From Intrasporangiaceae bacterium (GTDB lineage Bacteria; Actinomycetota; Actinomycetes; Actinomycetales; Dermatophilaceae): a stretch of 54,594 bases of DNA. The stretch lies in the NCBI GenBank assembly GCA_021324575.1, contig JAJPIW010000023.1, positions 1-54,594 of the forward strand. Direction: 5' to 3'. The position numbers and the translations under genes were made by a program. This document shows positions 34,478 through 42,950 of this stretch, piece by piece (positions within the stretch are counted from its first letter, which is position 1; the number at the start of each line of letters is the position of its first letter). The notes under the pieces are model-generated. The model made no database searches, was not told the origin of the DNA, and worked only from the letters and a program-made list of their open reading frames with translations.

Positions 34478-34885
34478 ATGCCGATCGCGACGCCTGCCCT
34501 GAGCAAGGACGTCGTCGGTCTGGCGACGCTCTTCGTCGTTTCTGGGGTCACCCACCTGGCGCGCCCGCAGGTCTTTGAGCCGATCATCCCCACACCGCTG
34601 AAGAGGTACAAACGGGCGCTGGTCCTGGTGTCGGGGGCGGCCGAGATCGCCTGCGCGGCCGGGCTGGTCTATGCGCCGACGCGCAAGGTTGCCGGTCTGG
34701 CCAGCGCGGTCCTGCTCATCGGGGTGCTGCCGGCCAACGTGCAGATGAGCGTCAACCACGGCAGGCGGGTCGCCCGCAAGCAGGACCTCGGGTCCAGAGC
34801 ATTCTTCGCCGGCACGGTCGTCCGGCTGCCGCTGCAGTGGCCGCTCATCCGGACCGCGCTACGGGCCGCCGGCCGGGTCGGCTGA
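34478..34885 (+). CDS. DoxX-like small membrane protein
   Basis: 135 residues with four predicted helices (GLATLFVVSGVTHLARP; ALVLVSGAAEIACAAGLVY; GLASAVLLIGVLPANVQM; a final one near RLPLQW). FxxSGxxHLxxP and the internal pattern resemble the DoxX/YphA-like family whose members are loosely linked to thiol stress; function is unproven. The ATG lies within a GTATGCCG octamer and TTGGAT sits six bases before it, a possible leaderless promoter. Convergent with the next gene. Confidence 0.78.
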   Translation: MPIATPALSKDVVGLATLFVVSGVTHLARPQVFEPIIPTPLKRYKRALVLVSGAAEIACAAGLVYAPTRKVAGLASAVLLIGVLPANVQMSVNHGRRVARKQDLGSRAFFAGTVVRLPLQWPLIRTALRAAGRVG

Positions 34886-34886
34886 G

Positions 34887-36137
34887 TCAGCGGCGTGGCC
34901 CTTGTGCGGCCTCGGCGACCGCCAGGGTCACGAACGGCGACAGCGGGACGGTGGGGACGACGAGTGCGCCGGCGGAGTGGTAGACGTCGGGCCGGCCCGG
35001 CCAGATGTCGCTCTTCGCCACCAGGTCGGGATCCAGCTCGTTGACCCAGGCACCGGAGTCGTCGATGAAGTGCCGCTCGGCGTGGTCCCAGAGCCGCCGG
35101 TACCACTGCTCCCAGTGCTTGTCCCCGGTGACGCGGTACAGGGCCGCCGTCGCCTGGATCCCCTCGCAGACCGGCCAGTGCAGTCGGGAGGTCGCCACCG
35201 GGTGGCCGGCCCAGTCGACGGTGTAGACCAGCCCCTCGTGTCCGTCGGCCGCCCACAGCCCGAGGGCACGGTCGGTGAGGGCGGCGGCTGCCCTCACCAG
35301 CCAAGGCGTCGCCGGGAGATGTGGTGAGGCGTCCAGGGCGAGCAGGAAACGGGACCACTCCAGGCTGTGGCCCAACGTGGCGCCGTAGGGGCGGAACGGG
35401 TGGTTCGGGTCCTCGCGGTTGTGGTCGGGCAGCGGTGTCCAGTCGACCGTGAAGTGCTCGGGGATCAGCCACTCATTGGGCCGGGCGTGCGTGTCGATGA
35501 TCCGACCGGCCATCGCCAACCCGCGCTCGTGCCAACGGGACTCGCCGGTGACGTCGCCGATGGCGAGGAACGTCTCGGTGCCGTGCATGTTGGCGTTGGC
35601 GCCCCGGTAGGACTCCTCCTCGGACCAGTCCCGCGCGAAGGACTCCCGTAGGGCGTTCTCGTCCGCGGCATACAGCCGGGTGTCGATGACCTCGATCACC
35701 TGGCCCAGGAGAGCTCGGGCATCCGGATGACCCGCTGCGGTGGCGCTGGCGGCGGCGAGGCCGACGTGGACCTGGTCGTAGGTGCTCTTGCGTGCTTCGG
35801 GGCGGCTCGGGTCGGAGAACCAGCCGCCGTGGACGTCGTCGGCGAACACCCCGGTCAGCGACGTCAGGCCGTGGTCGAGGAGGGCACCGGAACCCGGTAT
35901 GCCGCGCAGCACCCCGATCGCCGCGACATGGGTCATGCGAGCGGTGAGGAACAGGAGGGGCTGCCGGTCGGGAAGGGGCCGCCCGTCGACATCGAGCCAG
36001 TGGAACCCGCCGCCGTCGCGAATGGCGTTGCGGTTGAACCGGATCAGAGCGGCGAACTGTCGGTCGAGCCACGCGCGGTGGCTGGCGAGATCGGTCCAGG
36101 ACGCGGCGGTGGAAGTCACCCCGCCCACGCTACTCAC
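34887..36137 (-). CDS. N-acylglucosamine 2-epimerase (AGE) family sugar isomerase/epimerase
   Basis: 416 residues with the (alpha/alpha)6-barrel family pattern: HRAWLDRQFAALIRFNRNAI, FLTARMTHVAAIGVLRGIPG (active-site Arg/His region), DDVHGGWFSDP, GANANMHGTETFLAI (MHxxEA-like) and ATLGHSLEWSRFLLALDAS. The relatives YihS and mannose isomerases interconvert aldoses and ketoses; AGE proper epimerises N-acyl sugars. The MHGTETFL variant resembles YihS/mannose isomerase more than AGE. GTG start; a GTG 18 bases further in (VTSTAASW) is an alternative. Confidence 0.85.
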   Translation of the reverse strand: MSSVGGVTSTAASWTDLASHRAWLDRQFAALIRFNRNAIRDGGGFHWLDVDGRPLPDRQPLLFLTARMTHVAAIGVLRGIPGSGALLDHGLTSLTGVFADDVHGGWFSDPSRPEARKSTYDQVHVGLAAASATAAGHPDARALLGQVIEVIDTRLYAADENALRESFARDWSEEESYRGANANMHGTETFLAIGDVTGESRWHERGLAMAGRIIDTHARPNEWLIPEHFTVDWTPLPDHNREDPNHPFRPYGATLGHSLEWSRFLLALDASPHLPATPWLVRAAAALTDRALGLWAADGHEGLVYTVDWAGHPVATSRLHWPVCEGIQATAALYRVTGDKHWEQWYRRLWDHAERHFIDDSGAWVNELDPDLVAKSDIWPGRPDVYHSAGALVVPTVPLSPFVTLAVAEAAQGPRR

Positions 36138-36177
36138 ACGCGGGTGCCGAGGGAGGCGACCGCCGCCGGCCGCCGGA

Positions 36178-36792
36178 CTAGGGGCGCGGGAGCCGCCGGT
36201 TCAGCGAGAACAGCCGTCCGAGAACCGGCATGAGGACGATGTTCAAGCCGTGGAGGATCCCGATGGCCAGCAGGATCCCGGCGACCCGACGCAGCTCCAG
36301 ACCCACCTGTTCGGGAGAGATCCCGGTGATCGGGTGGAGCTCGGACCACGTCGGGTCGGGCGTGAGCGTGGCGGTGAACAGGATGTAGGACCCGAAGATG
36401 AGGTAGTAGACGATGTCGGTGAGCACGATGTAGCTCTTGCCGGTCAACGGGTTGTCGTGGAAGACGTCCGCGGCATACGCCCGGCCGAACCGCTTGATGA
36501 ACGGGCCGAGCCACAGCGCGATAGCGATGAGGACGACGGTGGTGAGGATCTCCAGGCTCCACCAAGGCATGGGCGCTGCTCCGTTTCGTTGACGCTGGAT
36601 GAGGACGACGACGGTGAGGACTGCGACGAACAGGACGACGCAGGCTGCCGCGATCGCCCGTCGCAGATGGTGTCGGCGACGGCGGTCGTCGTCGATGTCG
36701 GCGATGACCCGCGCGAACAGGTCATGCGATGGGGGAGGGCTCTCGTCCCGGGATCCGAAGGCCTCACCGAGGCGTTCGTCGATGTGGCTCAT
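36178..36792 (-). CDS. Membrane protein encoded with the ECF sigma factor, possible anti-sigma
   Basis: 204 residues: a ~42-residue cytoplasmic head (MSHIDERLGEAFGSRDESPP, DLFARVIADIDDDRRRRHH), one helix at 44-65, then three or four more helices (~75-95, 120-140, 165-190). The head lacks a zinc anti-sigma motif (HxxxCxxC). Its start overlaps the sigma gene stop (ATGA), the usual placement of an anti-sigma, but polytopic anatomy without ZAS is atypical. Function is inferred from context only. Confidence 0.75.
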   Translation of the reverse strand: MSHIDERLGEAFGSRDESPPPSHDLFARVIADIDDDRRRRHHLRRAIAAACVVLFVAVLTVVVLIQRQRNGAAPMPWWSLEILTTVVLIAIALWLGPFIKRFGRAYAADVFHDNPLTGKSYIVLTDIVYYLIFGSYILFTATLTPDPTWSELHPITGISPEQVGLELRRVAGILLAIGILHGLNIVLMPVLGRLFSLNRRLPRP

Positions 36793-37316
36793 GGCTGGTC
36801 CTCCAAGGACTTCTCGAGGGCGCGGAGTCCTCGTTGCAGGTGCGTCTTGACCGAGTTGGCAGACAGGCCAAGGGTTTCGGCGATCTCAGGGATGCCGAGC
36901 TCGTAGAAGTACCGGAGCGTCACGCAGTCGCGCTGCCGACGCGGCAGGGCGCGGACCGCCTCGATGACCTCGCGTCGTGCCGCCCGGCCGGAGGCCGTGG
37001 CCTCAGCCGAGGGTTCGTCCGGTTGGGCTGGTGGCCGGTGCCGGAGGGAGACCAGACCCCGGCGGTTGTGGTCGCGAGCCAGGTTGATGACGATCGACCG
37101 GAGGTATGCCGCACCCTTGGCGGAGTCCTCGATCCGGTGGGCGGCGCGGGCCAGCCGGATGAACGCCTCCTGGACGAGGTCCTCGGCGGCCGTCTTGTCC
37201 TCGACGTACCAACGCGCCATCTGGACCAAGGAGGCTGCCTCGGCGCTGTAGAGAGCGAGGACGATCGCGGCCGGATCGGCCTGCGGTCGCCGTCCGAGCC
37301 TGACCTCCGCGCTCAC
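36789..37316 (-). CDS. ECF-type RNA polymerase sigma factor
   Basis: 175 residues with sigma-2 (AEAASLVQMARWYVEDKTAAEDLVQEAFIRL, with the core-binding DLVQEAF) and sigma-4 helix-turn-helix (ALPRRQRDCVTLRYFYELGI to LSANSVKTHLQRGLRALE). I use the GTG at 37316, preceded by GGAG with an 8-base spacer, because the domain starts directly after it; a longer frame to 37472 has no homology. The overlapping membrane protein is a candidate regulator. The divergent small lipoprotein gene is a candidate target. Confidence 0.9.
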   Translation of the reverse strand: MSAEVRLGRRPQADPAAIVLALYSAEAASLVQMARWYVEDKTAAEDLVQEAFIRLARAAHRIEDSAKGAAYLRSIVINLARDHNRRGLVSLRHRPPAQPDEPSAEATASGRAARREVIEAVRALPRRQRDCVTLRYFYELGIPEIAETLGLSANSVKTHLQRGLRALEKSLEDQP

Positions 37317-37474
37317 TGGTCGCACTCCATCACCCCGACAGACGGATGGCGAATGGCGTTTGGGTGACAGGGCCACCCGAGAAATGTCCGTTCGGTCCTG
37401 CCGGTCACCCGGCGAGGCGGTGCCGCCCGTCAGTCCGAGTGTACGAACCATCACGAGGGGAAGGAGGCCCAATC

Positions 37475-37774
37475 ATGAAGAGCACTAGGTTGGCCTCATC
37501 GACGTTTGTTGCGAGCCTTGCGGCAGCCACAGTCGGAGTCGTGGCGTGCACTGGGCCGGCCGGGTCGGCCGGGGCGGCCGGCCCGGCCCTGACCCCGAGC
37601 CCACGGCCCCAGACATCGACGGCCAGGACGTACCCGATGGAGGCGAGCGGCCGCTACTACATCCCGGGGACGATGCCCGACACGGTGAACGCCCAGCCGA
37701 CCACCGGCCAGCTGTTCGGGGGCCGGCAGCAGCTCGAGCCGTTGCCGCCCGCCTGCTCGCCGACGGGAGGGTGA
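37475..37774 (+). CDS. Small putative lipoprotein, divergent from the sigma factor
   Basis: 99 residues. Signal peptide with a lipobox-like GVVAC (Cys near 25), then a Pro/Ala/Gly/Ser-rich region and MEASGRYYIPGTMPDTVNAQP. No recognised domain. An excellent GGGGAAGGAGG lies before the ATG. It is followed by a membrane protein gene five bases later. Expression from the 158-base divergent space is likely tied to the ECF factor. Confidence 0.72.
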   Translation: MKSTRLASSTFVASLAAATVGVVACTGPAGSAGAAGPALTPSPRPQTSTARTYPMEASGRYYIPGTMPDTVNAQPTTGQLFGGRQQLEPLPPACSPTGG

Positions 37775-37779
37775 TCGCC

Positions 37780-38385
37780 ATGACCTCAGGTCTCCCGCTG
37801 GGGCGCGCGACGCTGGCCGGCGCGGTACTCGGCGCCGGCTGGGGGGTCCTCGCCCGGGTCTTCATGCACTTCCTCTCCGACGACCCCCAGTTCACGTGGG
37901 GCGGGACGCTCTTGATCCTGGGGCTGAGTGCCCTCCTCGGAGCGGGGCTGGGCTCCGTCCACGGTGCCCGGACCAGCAGGCGGCGGCGTTGGTGGCGCCT
38001 CGCGCCCATCCCGGGGATGGTGCTCTTCGGGGGGCCAGGGTTGCTGCTCCTCCCGGCGTTCGCCGGAGGCCTGGTGGCTGGCCCGCTGCCTTCGCGCTGG
38101 TGGCGAGCCCTCGCCCGCGCAGTCGGTCTGCTCGTCTCGATCGGGACTCTCGTCTTCCTCAGCTTCGGTGCCGACCCCTCGGACCCGGCCCCGCTCGACC
38201 CGCCCTCACCCCTTGCCGTGGTTCCCGGGATCGTCCTCTTCGTCGCCGCTGCGGCGCTGCTCGGCCTGGGCGCGTCCATCTGGACCCGGCGGTGGCCGGC
38301 ATCCGCCGACGAAGCCGACCGGATGCCGGCCGGTGCGGTCAGCGAGGCGCCCGGAGGCGAACCCCACGTCGACGCTCGTCGATGA
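37780..38385 (+). CDS. Integral membrane protein, unknown function
   Basis: 201 residues with five predicted helices (GRATLAGAVLGAGWGVLARV; TLLILGLSALLGAGLGSVHG; LAPIPGMVLFGGPGLLLLPA; AVGLLVSIGTLVFLSFG; AVVPGIVLFVAAAALLGLGA). The ATG at 37780 has GGGAGG nine bases before it; a GTG at 37771 overlapping the previous stop is possible. I do not recognise the family. Its last 47 bases overlap the convergent BrkB-type gene. Confidence 0.75.
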   Translation: MTSGLPLGRATLAGAVLGAGWGVLARVFMHFLSDDPQFTWGGTLLILGLSALLGAGLGSVHGARTSRRRRWWRLAPIPGMVLFGGPGLLLLPAFAGGLVAGPLPSRWWRALARAVGLLVSIGTLVFLSFGADPSDPAPLDPPSPLAVVPGIVLFVAAAALLGLGASIWTRRWPASADEADRMPAGAVSEAPGGEPHVDARR

Positions 38386-39199
38386 CGGCACCCGCGAGGG
38401 AGCCCACCACCATGATGGCGGTGAGGGCCACGACCCAGACCGAGAGGACGAAGGCGGCCCCGACCGGGCCGTAGTCGGCCACCTCATCGATGATCTGGTC
38501 CGGGACGACCAGGGCGGAGACGACCGAGGCGATGCCGAGGCCGACACCGATGAGACCGGACCCCGGCAGCAGTCGGCGCCAGGCGATCCGGCCGCCGAGG
38601 AGCAGCCGCTGGGTCCACCAGGCGAAGGACACGGCGCACAGCCCCTCCGTGACCGCCACGAGGGCGATCGCCATCCCTCCTGAGGTGGTGGGCGAACGGG
38701 ACAGGCGCGCGGCATACATGGCCAGAGCCATGGCCGGGGTGAGGGCGAGCACCCAGACCACCTGACGCCAGACGCTCGTCCACGGGGCCCGCGGGACGCC
38801 CCACACGGTCTCCAGCATCCGCTGGGTCGTCGTCGCGGCACTCACCGCGAAGGCGAGGGACAGCGCCAGGCCGAGGACGAGCACCCCGAGGCTGGGCCGG
38901 AACGTGGTGCGGAACAGCGAGGTCAGGGCGGCTGTGCTCGGGGCATCGAGGTCGAGCAGGTTGGCGAGCAGGACGACGACCGAGCCCAGGTGGAACCGCC
39001 GCAGCAGGGCGGACATCGCCACCAACAAGGGAGCCGTGCAGAGCACCTGCTGCGCGGCCAGGGCAAGGGTGTGGGTCGCGACGTCCAGACGCTGACCGCG
39101 CTGCCAGGCGTGGCCCGGGAGCGACTGCTCCCACCGCGTGGCGAGCACCTCGACCCGGGCCGCCAGGGCGGCCCGGCGGTCGGTGCGACTGCCCGTCAT
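38339..39199 (-). CDS. YihY/virulence factor BrkB family membrane protein
   Basis: 286 residues, six or so helices, with the YihY/BrkB pattern (HTLALAAQQVLCTAPLLVAMS, TTTQRMLETVWGVPRAPW with the conserved W after the SxxxxALN-like helix, and WRRLLPGSGLIGVGLGIAS). The family is of unresolved function (once misassigned as RNase BN). Its 3' end overlaps the convergent gene by 47 bases, so both ends share antisense sequence. Divergent from proS across 278 bases. Confidence 0.82.
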   Translation of the reverse strand: MTGSRTDRRAALAARVEVLATRWEQSLPGHAWQRGQRLDVATHTLALAAQQVLCTAPLLVAMSALLRRFHLGSVVVLLANLLDLDAPSTAALTSLFRTTFRPSLGVLVLGLALSLAFAVSAATTTQRMLETVWGVPRAPWTSVWRQVVWVLALTPAMALAMYAARLSRSPTTSGGMAIALVAVTEGLCAVSFAWWTQRLLLGGRIAWRRLLPGSGLIGVGLGIASVVSALVVPDQIIDEVADYGPVGAAFVLSVWVVALTAIMVVGSLAGAVIDERRRGVRLRAPR

Positions 39200-39262
39200 G
39201 GCCAGATCTTCGCACCCGACGCTTCAAGGACTCCGCCCGAACCCACCCGCCTGCCTTCTCCC

Positions 39263-39289
39263 GACTTTCCCGCCCCATCCGGGAAAGTC
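39263..39289. repeat. Inverted repeat in the BrkB/proS divergent space
   Basis: GACTTTCCCG (39263-39272), 7 bases, CGGGAAAGTC (39280-39289): a perfect 10-bp inverted repeat about 190 bases before proS. It could be an operator for either divergent gene. The rest of 39200-39477 holds an octamer at 39416 and a -10-like TATCCT at 39435. Confidence 0.55.
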
Positions 39290-39434
39290 ATCTTCGCAAG
39301 GGTTGATTTGCCCTGTGGAGATGGGGTTTCCCTTGCCTAGTTGGCCGGGCTTGGCCGACGCCGAGGCCGTTCCGCTGTAGGGCGGGCGAGGAGGTAGGGC
39401 GAAAAGGCGGGCGACCGGCATACGGGGCGGTCGT

Positions 39435-39440
39435 TATCCT
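39435..39440 (+). promoter_or_regulatory. -10-like TATCCT for proS
   Basis: TATCCT would start RNA near 39447, leaving a ~31-base leader with GGAG eight bases before the GTG at 39478. No convincing -35. Confidence 0.35.
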
Positions 39441-39477
39441 TGGGCCGCACCCCCGAACCCCCCGATGGAGACCACCC

Positions 39478-41253
39478 GTGGCCATGCGCATGTCGACCCT
39501 GTTCCTCCGCACCCTTCGCGAGGACCCGGCGGATGCTGAGGTGCCGAGCCACCGGCTGCTCGTCCGGGCCGGCTACATCCGTCGGGTGAGCCCCGGGATC
39601 TACACGTGGCTGCCGCTCGGGCTGAAGGTCTACCGCCGGGTGGAAGCGATCGTCCGCGAGGAGATGGACGCGATGGGCAGCCAGGAGCTGCTCTTCCCCG
39701 CGCTGCTGCCCAAGGAGCCATTCGAGGCGAGCGGCCGGTGGACGGAGTACGGCGACAACATCTTCCGGCTCAAGGACCGCAAGAAGGCCGACTACCTTCT
39801 CGGCCCGACCCACGAGGAGATGTTCACCCTCGTCGTCAAGGACCTCTACTCCTCCTACAAGGACCTGCCGCTCTCGATCTACCAGATCCAGACCAAGTAC
39901 CGCGACGAGGCCCGGCCGCGCGCCGGGATCCTGCGCGGGCGCGAGTTCGTCATGAAGGACTCCTACTCCTTCGACATCGACGAGGCCGGGCTCGACAAGT
40001 CCTACCAGCTGCACCGCGACGCCTACATCCGGATCTTCGACCGGCTCGGCTTCCACTACGTCATCGTCAACGCGATGGCCGGGGCAATGGGTGGCAGCAA
40101 GTCCGAGGAGTTCCTCGCCACGGCCGAGAACGGCGAGGACACCTACGTCCGCTGCCCGAACTGTGGGTATGCCGCGAACGTCGAGGCGGTCCGGGTGCCG
40201 GTCCCCGACGCCATCCCGTATGCCGGTCTGCCGGCGGCCCATGTCGAGGACACCCCCGACACCCCGACGATCGACTCCCTTGTCGCACACCTGAACTCGG
40301 CGTTCCCGCGCACCGACGGCCGGGAGTGGATGGCCGCGGACACCCTGAAGAACGTCATCGTCATGCTCAAGAACCCCGACGGCACCCGCGAGCCCCTTGC
40401 CATCGGGCTGCCCGGTGACCGCGAGGTCGACGAGAAGCGCCTCGGTGCCCAGGTCGAGCCGGCCGTCGTCGAGGCGTTCGACGAGGCCGACTTCGCGCGG
40501 AACGCCGCGCTCGTCAAGGGCTACATCGGGCCGGGAGCGTTGGGGGAGAACGGAACCAGCGGCATCCGCTATCTCCTCGACCCGCGCGTCGTGACGGGCA
40601 CGTCGTGGGTGACGGGCGCCAACAGCCCCGGCCAGCACGTCATCGACCTCGTCGCCGGGCGCGACTTCGAGGGCGACGGCGTCATCGAGGCGGCCGAGGT
40701 GCGCGCCGGCGACGCCTGCCCGTCCTGTGGCCACCCCCTCGAGATGGCCCGGGGTATCGAGATGGGCCACATCTTCCAGCTGGGTCGCAAGTACGCCGAG
40801 GCCCTCGACCTGAAGGTGCTGGACCAGAACGGCAAGCTGACGACGGTCATCATGGGCTCCTACGGCATCGGTGTCTCGCGCGCGGTGGCGTGCATCGCCG
40901 AGGGCAACCACGACGAGCTCGGGCTGATCTGGCCGCGGGACATCTCCCCGGCCGACGTGCACATCGTCGCGACCGGCAAGGATGCGGCGGTGTTCGAGGC
41001 CGGAGAGATCCTCACTCGCGAGCTCGAGTCCCATGGCGCCACAGTGCTGTTCGATGACCGTTGGGGCGTGAGCCCGGGCGTGAAGTTCAAGGACTCCGAC
41101 CTGATCGGCGTCCCCACGATCGTCGTCGTCGGTCGTGGCCTGGCCGACGGGAAGATCGAGATCAAGGACCGGCGGTCCGGGGTGCGGCGCGAGGTGGCCT
41201 ATGCCGACGCGGTGACAGAGATCCTCGCCGAGATCGGGATGTCGGCCAGTTGA
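39478..41253 (+). CDS. proS: Prolyl-tRNA synthetase, bacterial type
   Basis: Class II synthetase charging tRNA-Pro; 591 residues, the E. coli-like (ProS) architecture with the editing INS domain between motifs 2 and 3. Motif 1 region [19 protein letters not shown], motif 2 [27 protein letters not shown] near 140, a long insertion with YIGPGALG and [12 protein letters not shown]-type loops (~220-400), motif 3 [14 protein letters not shown] near 461, and the C-terminal anticodon-binding domain ([13 protein letters not shown]). GTG start with GGAG; two ATGs lie within the next 12 bases. Confidence 0.97.
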   Translation: MAMRMSTLFLRTLREDPADAEVPSHRLLVRAGYIRRVSPGIYTWLPLGLKVYRRVEAIVREEMDAMGSQELLFPALLPKEPFEASGRWTEYGDNIFRLKDRKKADYLLGPTHEEMFTLVVKDLYSSYKDLPLSIYQIQTKYRDEARPRAGILRGREFVMKDSYSFDIDEAGLDKSYQLHRDAYIRIFDRLGFHYVIVNAMAGAMGGSKSEEFLATAENGEDTYVRCPNCGYAANVEAVRVPVPDAIPYAGLPAAHVEDTPDTPTIDSLVAHLNSAFPRTDGREWMAADTLKNVIVMLKNPDGTREPLAIGLPGDREVDEKRLGAQVEPAVVEAFDEADFARNAALVKGYIGPGALGENGTSGIRYLLDPRVVTGTSWVTGANSPGQHVIDLVAGRDFEGDGVIEAAEVRAGDACPSCGHPLEMARGIEMGHIFQLGRKYAEALDLKVLDQNGKLTTVIMGSYGIGVSRAVACIAEGNHDELGLIWPRDISPADVHIVATGKDAAVFEAGEILTRELESHGATVLFDDRWGVSPGVKFKDSDLIGVPTIVVVGRGLADGKIEIKDRRSGVRREVAYADAVTEILAEIGMSAS

Positions 41254-41305
41254 CGATTGCGCGGATTCTTGACGGGAGCGGATGTTGGTCGGGAGGGGAG
41301 AGTGC

Positions 41306-42085
41306 ATGAGCGGAGTCGACGCCGTCATCTTCGACTGGGGCGGAACGCTCACGCCGTGGCACACGGTCGACCTGCCCGAGCAGTGGCGGGTGTTCGCGCG
41401 TGAGATCCATGGCGTCGCCCTCGACTCGCCCGACGTGCCCGAGGCCGACATCGAGCGGGCCCATGAGCTGGCGGCCCGGCTGCACACCGCCGAGGAGCGC
41501 GCCTGGTCGCGCGGTCGTGACTCGCACGCCAGCGCCAACATCGCCGACATCCTCGCCGAGGCCGGCCTCGACCCCGAGCACGACCGCGCCCACCTGGCGC
41601 TCGCGGCATACGAAGGGTTCTGGGAGCCGCACACCTGGACCGACCCACAGGTCCGACCGCTGTGGGAAGGCTTGCACGACAGGGGAGTTCGCGTGGGAGT
41701 CCTCTCCAACACGATCTGGCCGCGGGCCTACCACCGCAGGCTCTTCGCGCGCGACGGCGTGCTCGACCTGATCGACGGCGACGTCTACTCCAGCGAGATC
41801 GACCACGTGAAGCCGCACGCGGAGGCGTTCCGGGCCGCCTGTGCAGCGGTCGGGGTCCAGCCGGAGCGAGCCGTCTATGTGGGCGACCGGCTCTACGAGG
41901 ACGTCCACGGTCCGCAGCAGATCGGCATGCGCGCGATCTGGGTCCCGCACTCCGACCTGCCGACCAACCAGGTCGTCGCCGTCGACGCATCGCCCGACGC
42001 CCAGGCGCACGAGCTGCTCGACATCCTGGCCATCGTCGACGGCTGGCGCAGCGGTGCCGGCGGTGCCGGCAGCACGCAGGGCTGA
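41306..42085 (+). CDS. HAD-superfamily hydrolase
   Basis: 259 residues, a haloacid-dehalogenase-like phosphatase. Motif I is FDWGGTLTPW (Asp nucleophile; the usual second Asp is replaced by Gly, seen in other FDWGGT members), motif II VLSNTIWP near 136, motif III lysine HVKPHAEAF near 170, motif IV YVGDRLYEDVHG near 195. The cap is inserted between motifs I and II. GGGGAG precedes the ATG at 41306. Substrate unknown. Lies between proS and a TSUP exporter, adjoining the latter. Confidence 0.86.
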   Translation: MSGVDAVIFDWGGTLTPWHTVDLPEQWRVFAREIHGVALDSPDVPEADIERAHELAARLHTAEERAWSRGRDSHASANIADILAEAGLDPEHDRAHLALAAYEGFWEPHTWTDPQVRPLWEGLHDRGVRVGVLSNTIWPRAYHRRLFARDGVLDLIDGDVYSSEIDHVKPHAEAFRAACAAVGVQPERAVYVGDRLYEDVHGPQQIGMRAIWVPHSDLPTNQVVAVDASPDAQAHELLDILAIVDGWRSGAGGAGSTQG

Positions 42086-42862
42086 GTGGATCTCACCACG
42101 GGCACCGTCGCCCTGATGGGGGCAGCCGGGTTCCTCGCCGGCTGGGTCGACGCCGTCGTCGGCGGGGGCGGCCTGATCCAGCTGCCCGCGCTGCTCCTGG
42201 GCGTCCCCGGAGCCACGCCGGCCCAGCTCCTCGCGACGAACAAGCTGGGCTCGATCTGCGGCACGTCGATCTCGTCGGTCACCTACTACCGGCGGGTGCG
42301 GCCCGACCTGCGCACGGCGATCCCGATGGCGGCCGTCGCCTTCGCCGGGGCGGTCGTCGGCGCCGTCATCGGGCTGCACATCCCCAAGAGCGCCTTCAAC
42401 CCGATCATCCTCGTCCTGCTCGTCGTCGTCGGCGCCTACACGCTGCTCAAGCCACAGCTGGGTGACCGGACGGCGCTGCGGTTCTCCGGCCACCGGCATA
42501 CGGCGCTGGCGATGGTCGTCGGTCTCACGATCGGCGTCTACGACGGGGCGCTCGGGCCGGGCACCGGCAGCTTCCTCGTCTTCGCCCTGGTCGGGCTGAT
42601 GGGCTACGCGTTCCTCGAGGCGAGCGCCAAGGCCAAGATCGCCAACGCCGCCACCAACCTGGGCGCCCTGGTCGTCTTCGTCCCGGGCGGGCACGTCATC
42701 TGGCCGGTCGCCCTCGTCCTGGCGGTCACCAACCCGATCGGCGGCTATCTCGGGGCGCGCACGGCTGTGCGACTCGGCTCGCGCTTCGTCCGCGGGGTCT
42801 TCGTCGTCGTGGTGACCGGGTTCGTCGTCCGGATCGGCGGGCAGCTGCTGCACTGGTGGTGA
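42086..42862 (+). CDS. TSUP-family (TauE/SafE) membrane transporter
   Basis: 258 residues, seven or eight helices, two TauE/SafE repeats (AGFLAGWVDAVVGGGGLIQLPALL and VVGLTIGVYDGALGPGTGSFLV, each with the G-G-G-G-x-I/GPGTG turn). The family exports sulphite, organosulphonates or similar anions; substrate not readable. The GTG starts immediately after the HAD stop, so the two are coupled. Confidence 0.88.
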   Translation: MDLTTGTVALMGAAGFLAGWVDAVVGGGGLIQLPALLLGVPGATPAQLLATNKLGSICGTSISSVTYYRRVRPDLRTAIPMAAVAFAGAVVGAVIGLHIPKSAFNPIILVLLVVVGAYTLLKPQLGDRTALRFSGHRHTALAMVVGLTIGVYDGALGPGTGSFLVFALVGLMGYAFLEASAKAKIANAATNLGALVVFVPGGHVIWPVALVLAVTNPIGGYLGARTAVRLGSRFVRGVFVVVVTGFVVRIGGQLLHWW

Positions 42863-42888
42863 CCGCCACCGGGCACACCGCAACACCG

Positions 42889-42932
42889 CCACACCACGGC
42901 CACACCACGGGCACAGGCTTCGCACAGGAACC
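42889..42932 (+). promoter_or_regulatory. Four 11-bp direct repeats upstream of the reductase operon
   Basis: CCACACCACGG, CCACACCACGG, GCACAGGCTTC, GCACAGGAACC: each unit keeps SCACA with an exact 11-base period (CACA at 42890, 42901, 42912, 42923). The array ends 18 bases before the GTG at 42951. Helical-phase direct repeats are typical of OmpR-type response-regulator sites. Confidence 0.55.
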
Positions 42933-42950
42933 GCGCCCACCATCGTTGTC

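Noticed and set aside
39200-39477. T-box or other riboswitch in front of proS
   Set aside because: No T-box core, specifier-like stem or anti-terminator is recognisable; only an inverted repeat and a -10-like hexamer.
39337-41712. Minus-strand open frame of 791 codons opposite proS
   Set aside because: proS motifs are unequivocal on the plus strand; the antisense frame lacks motifs.
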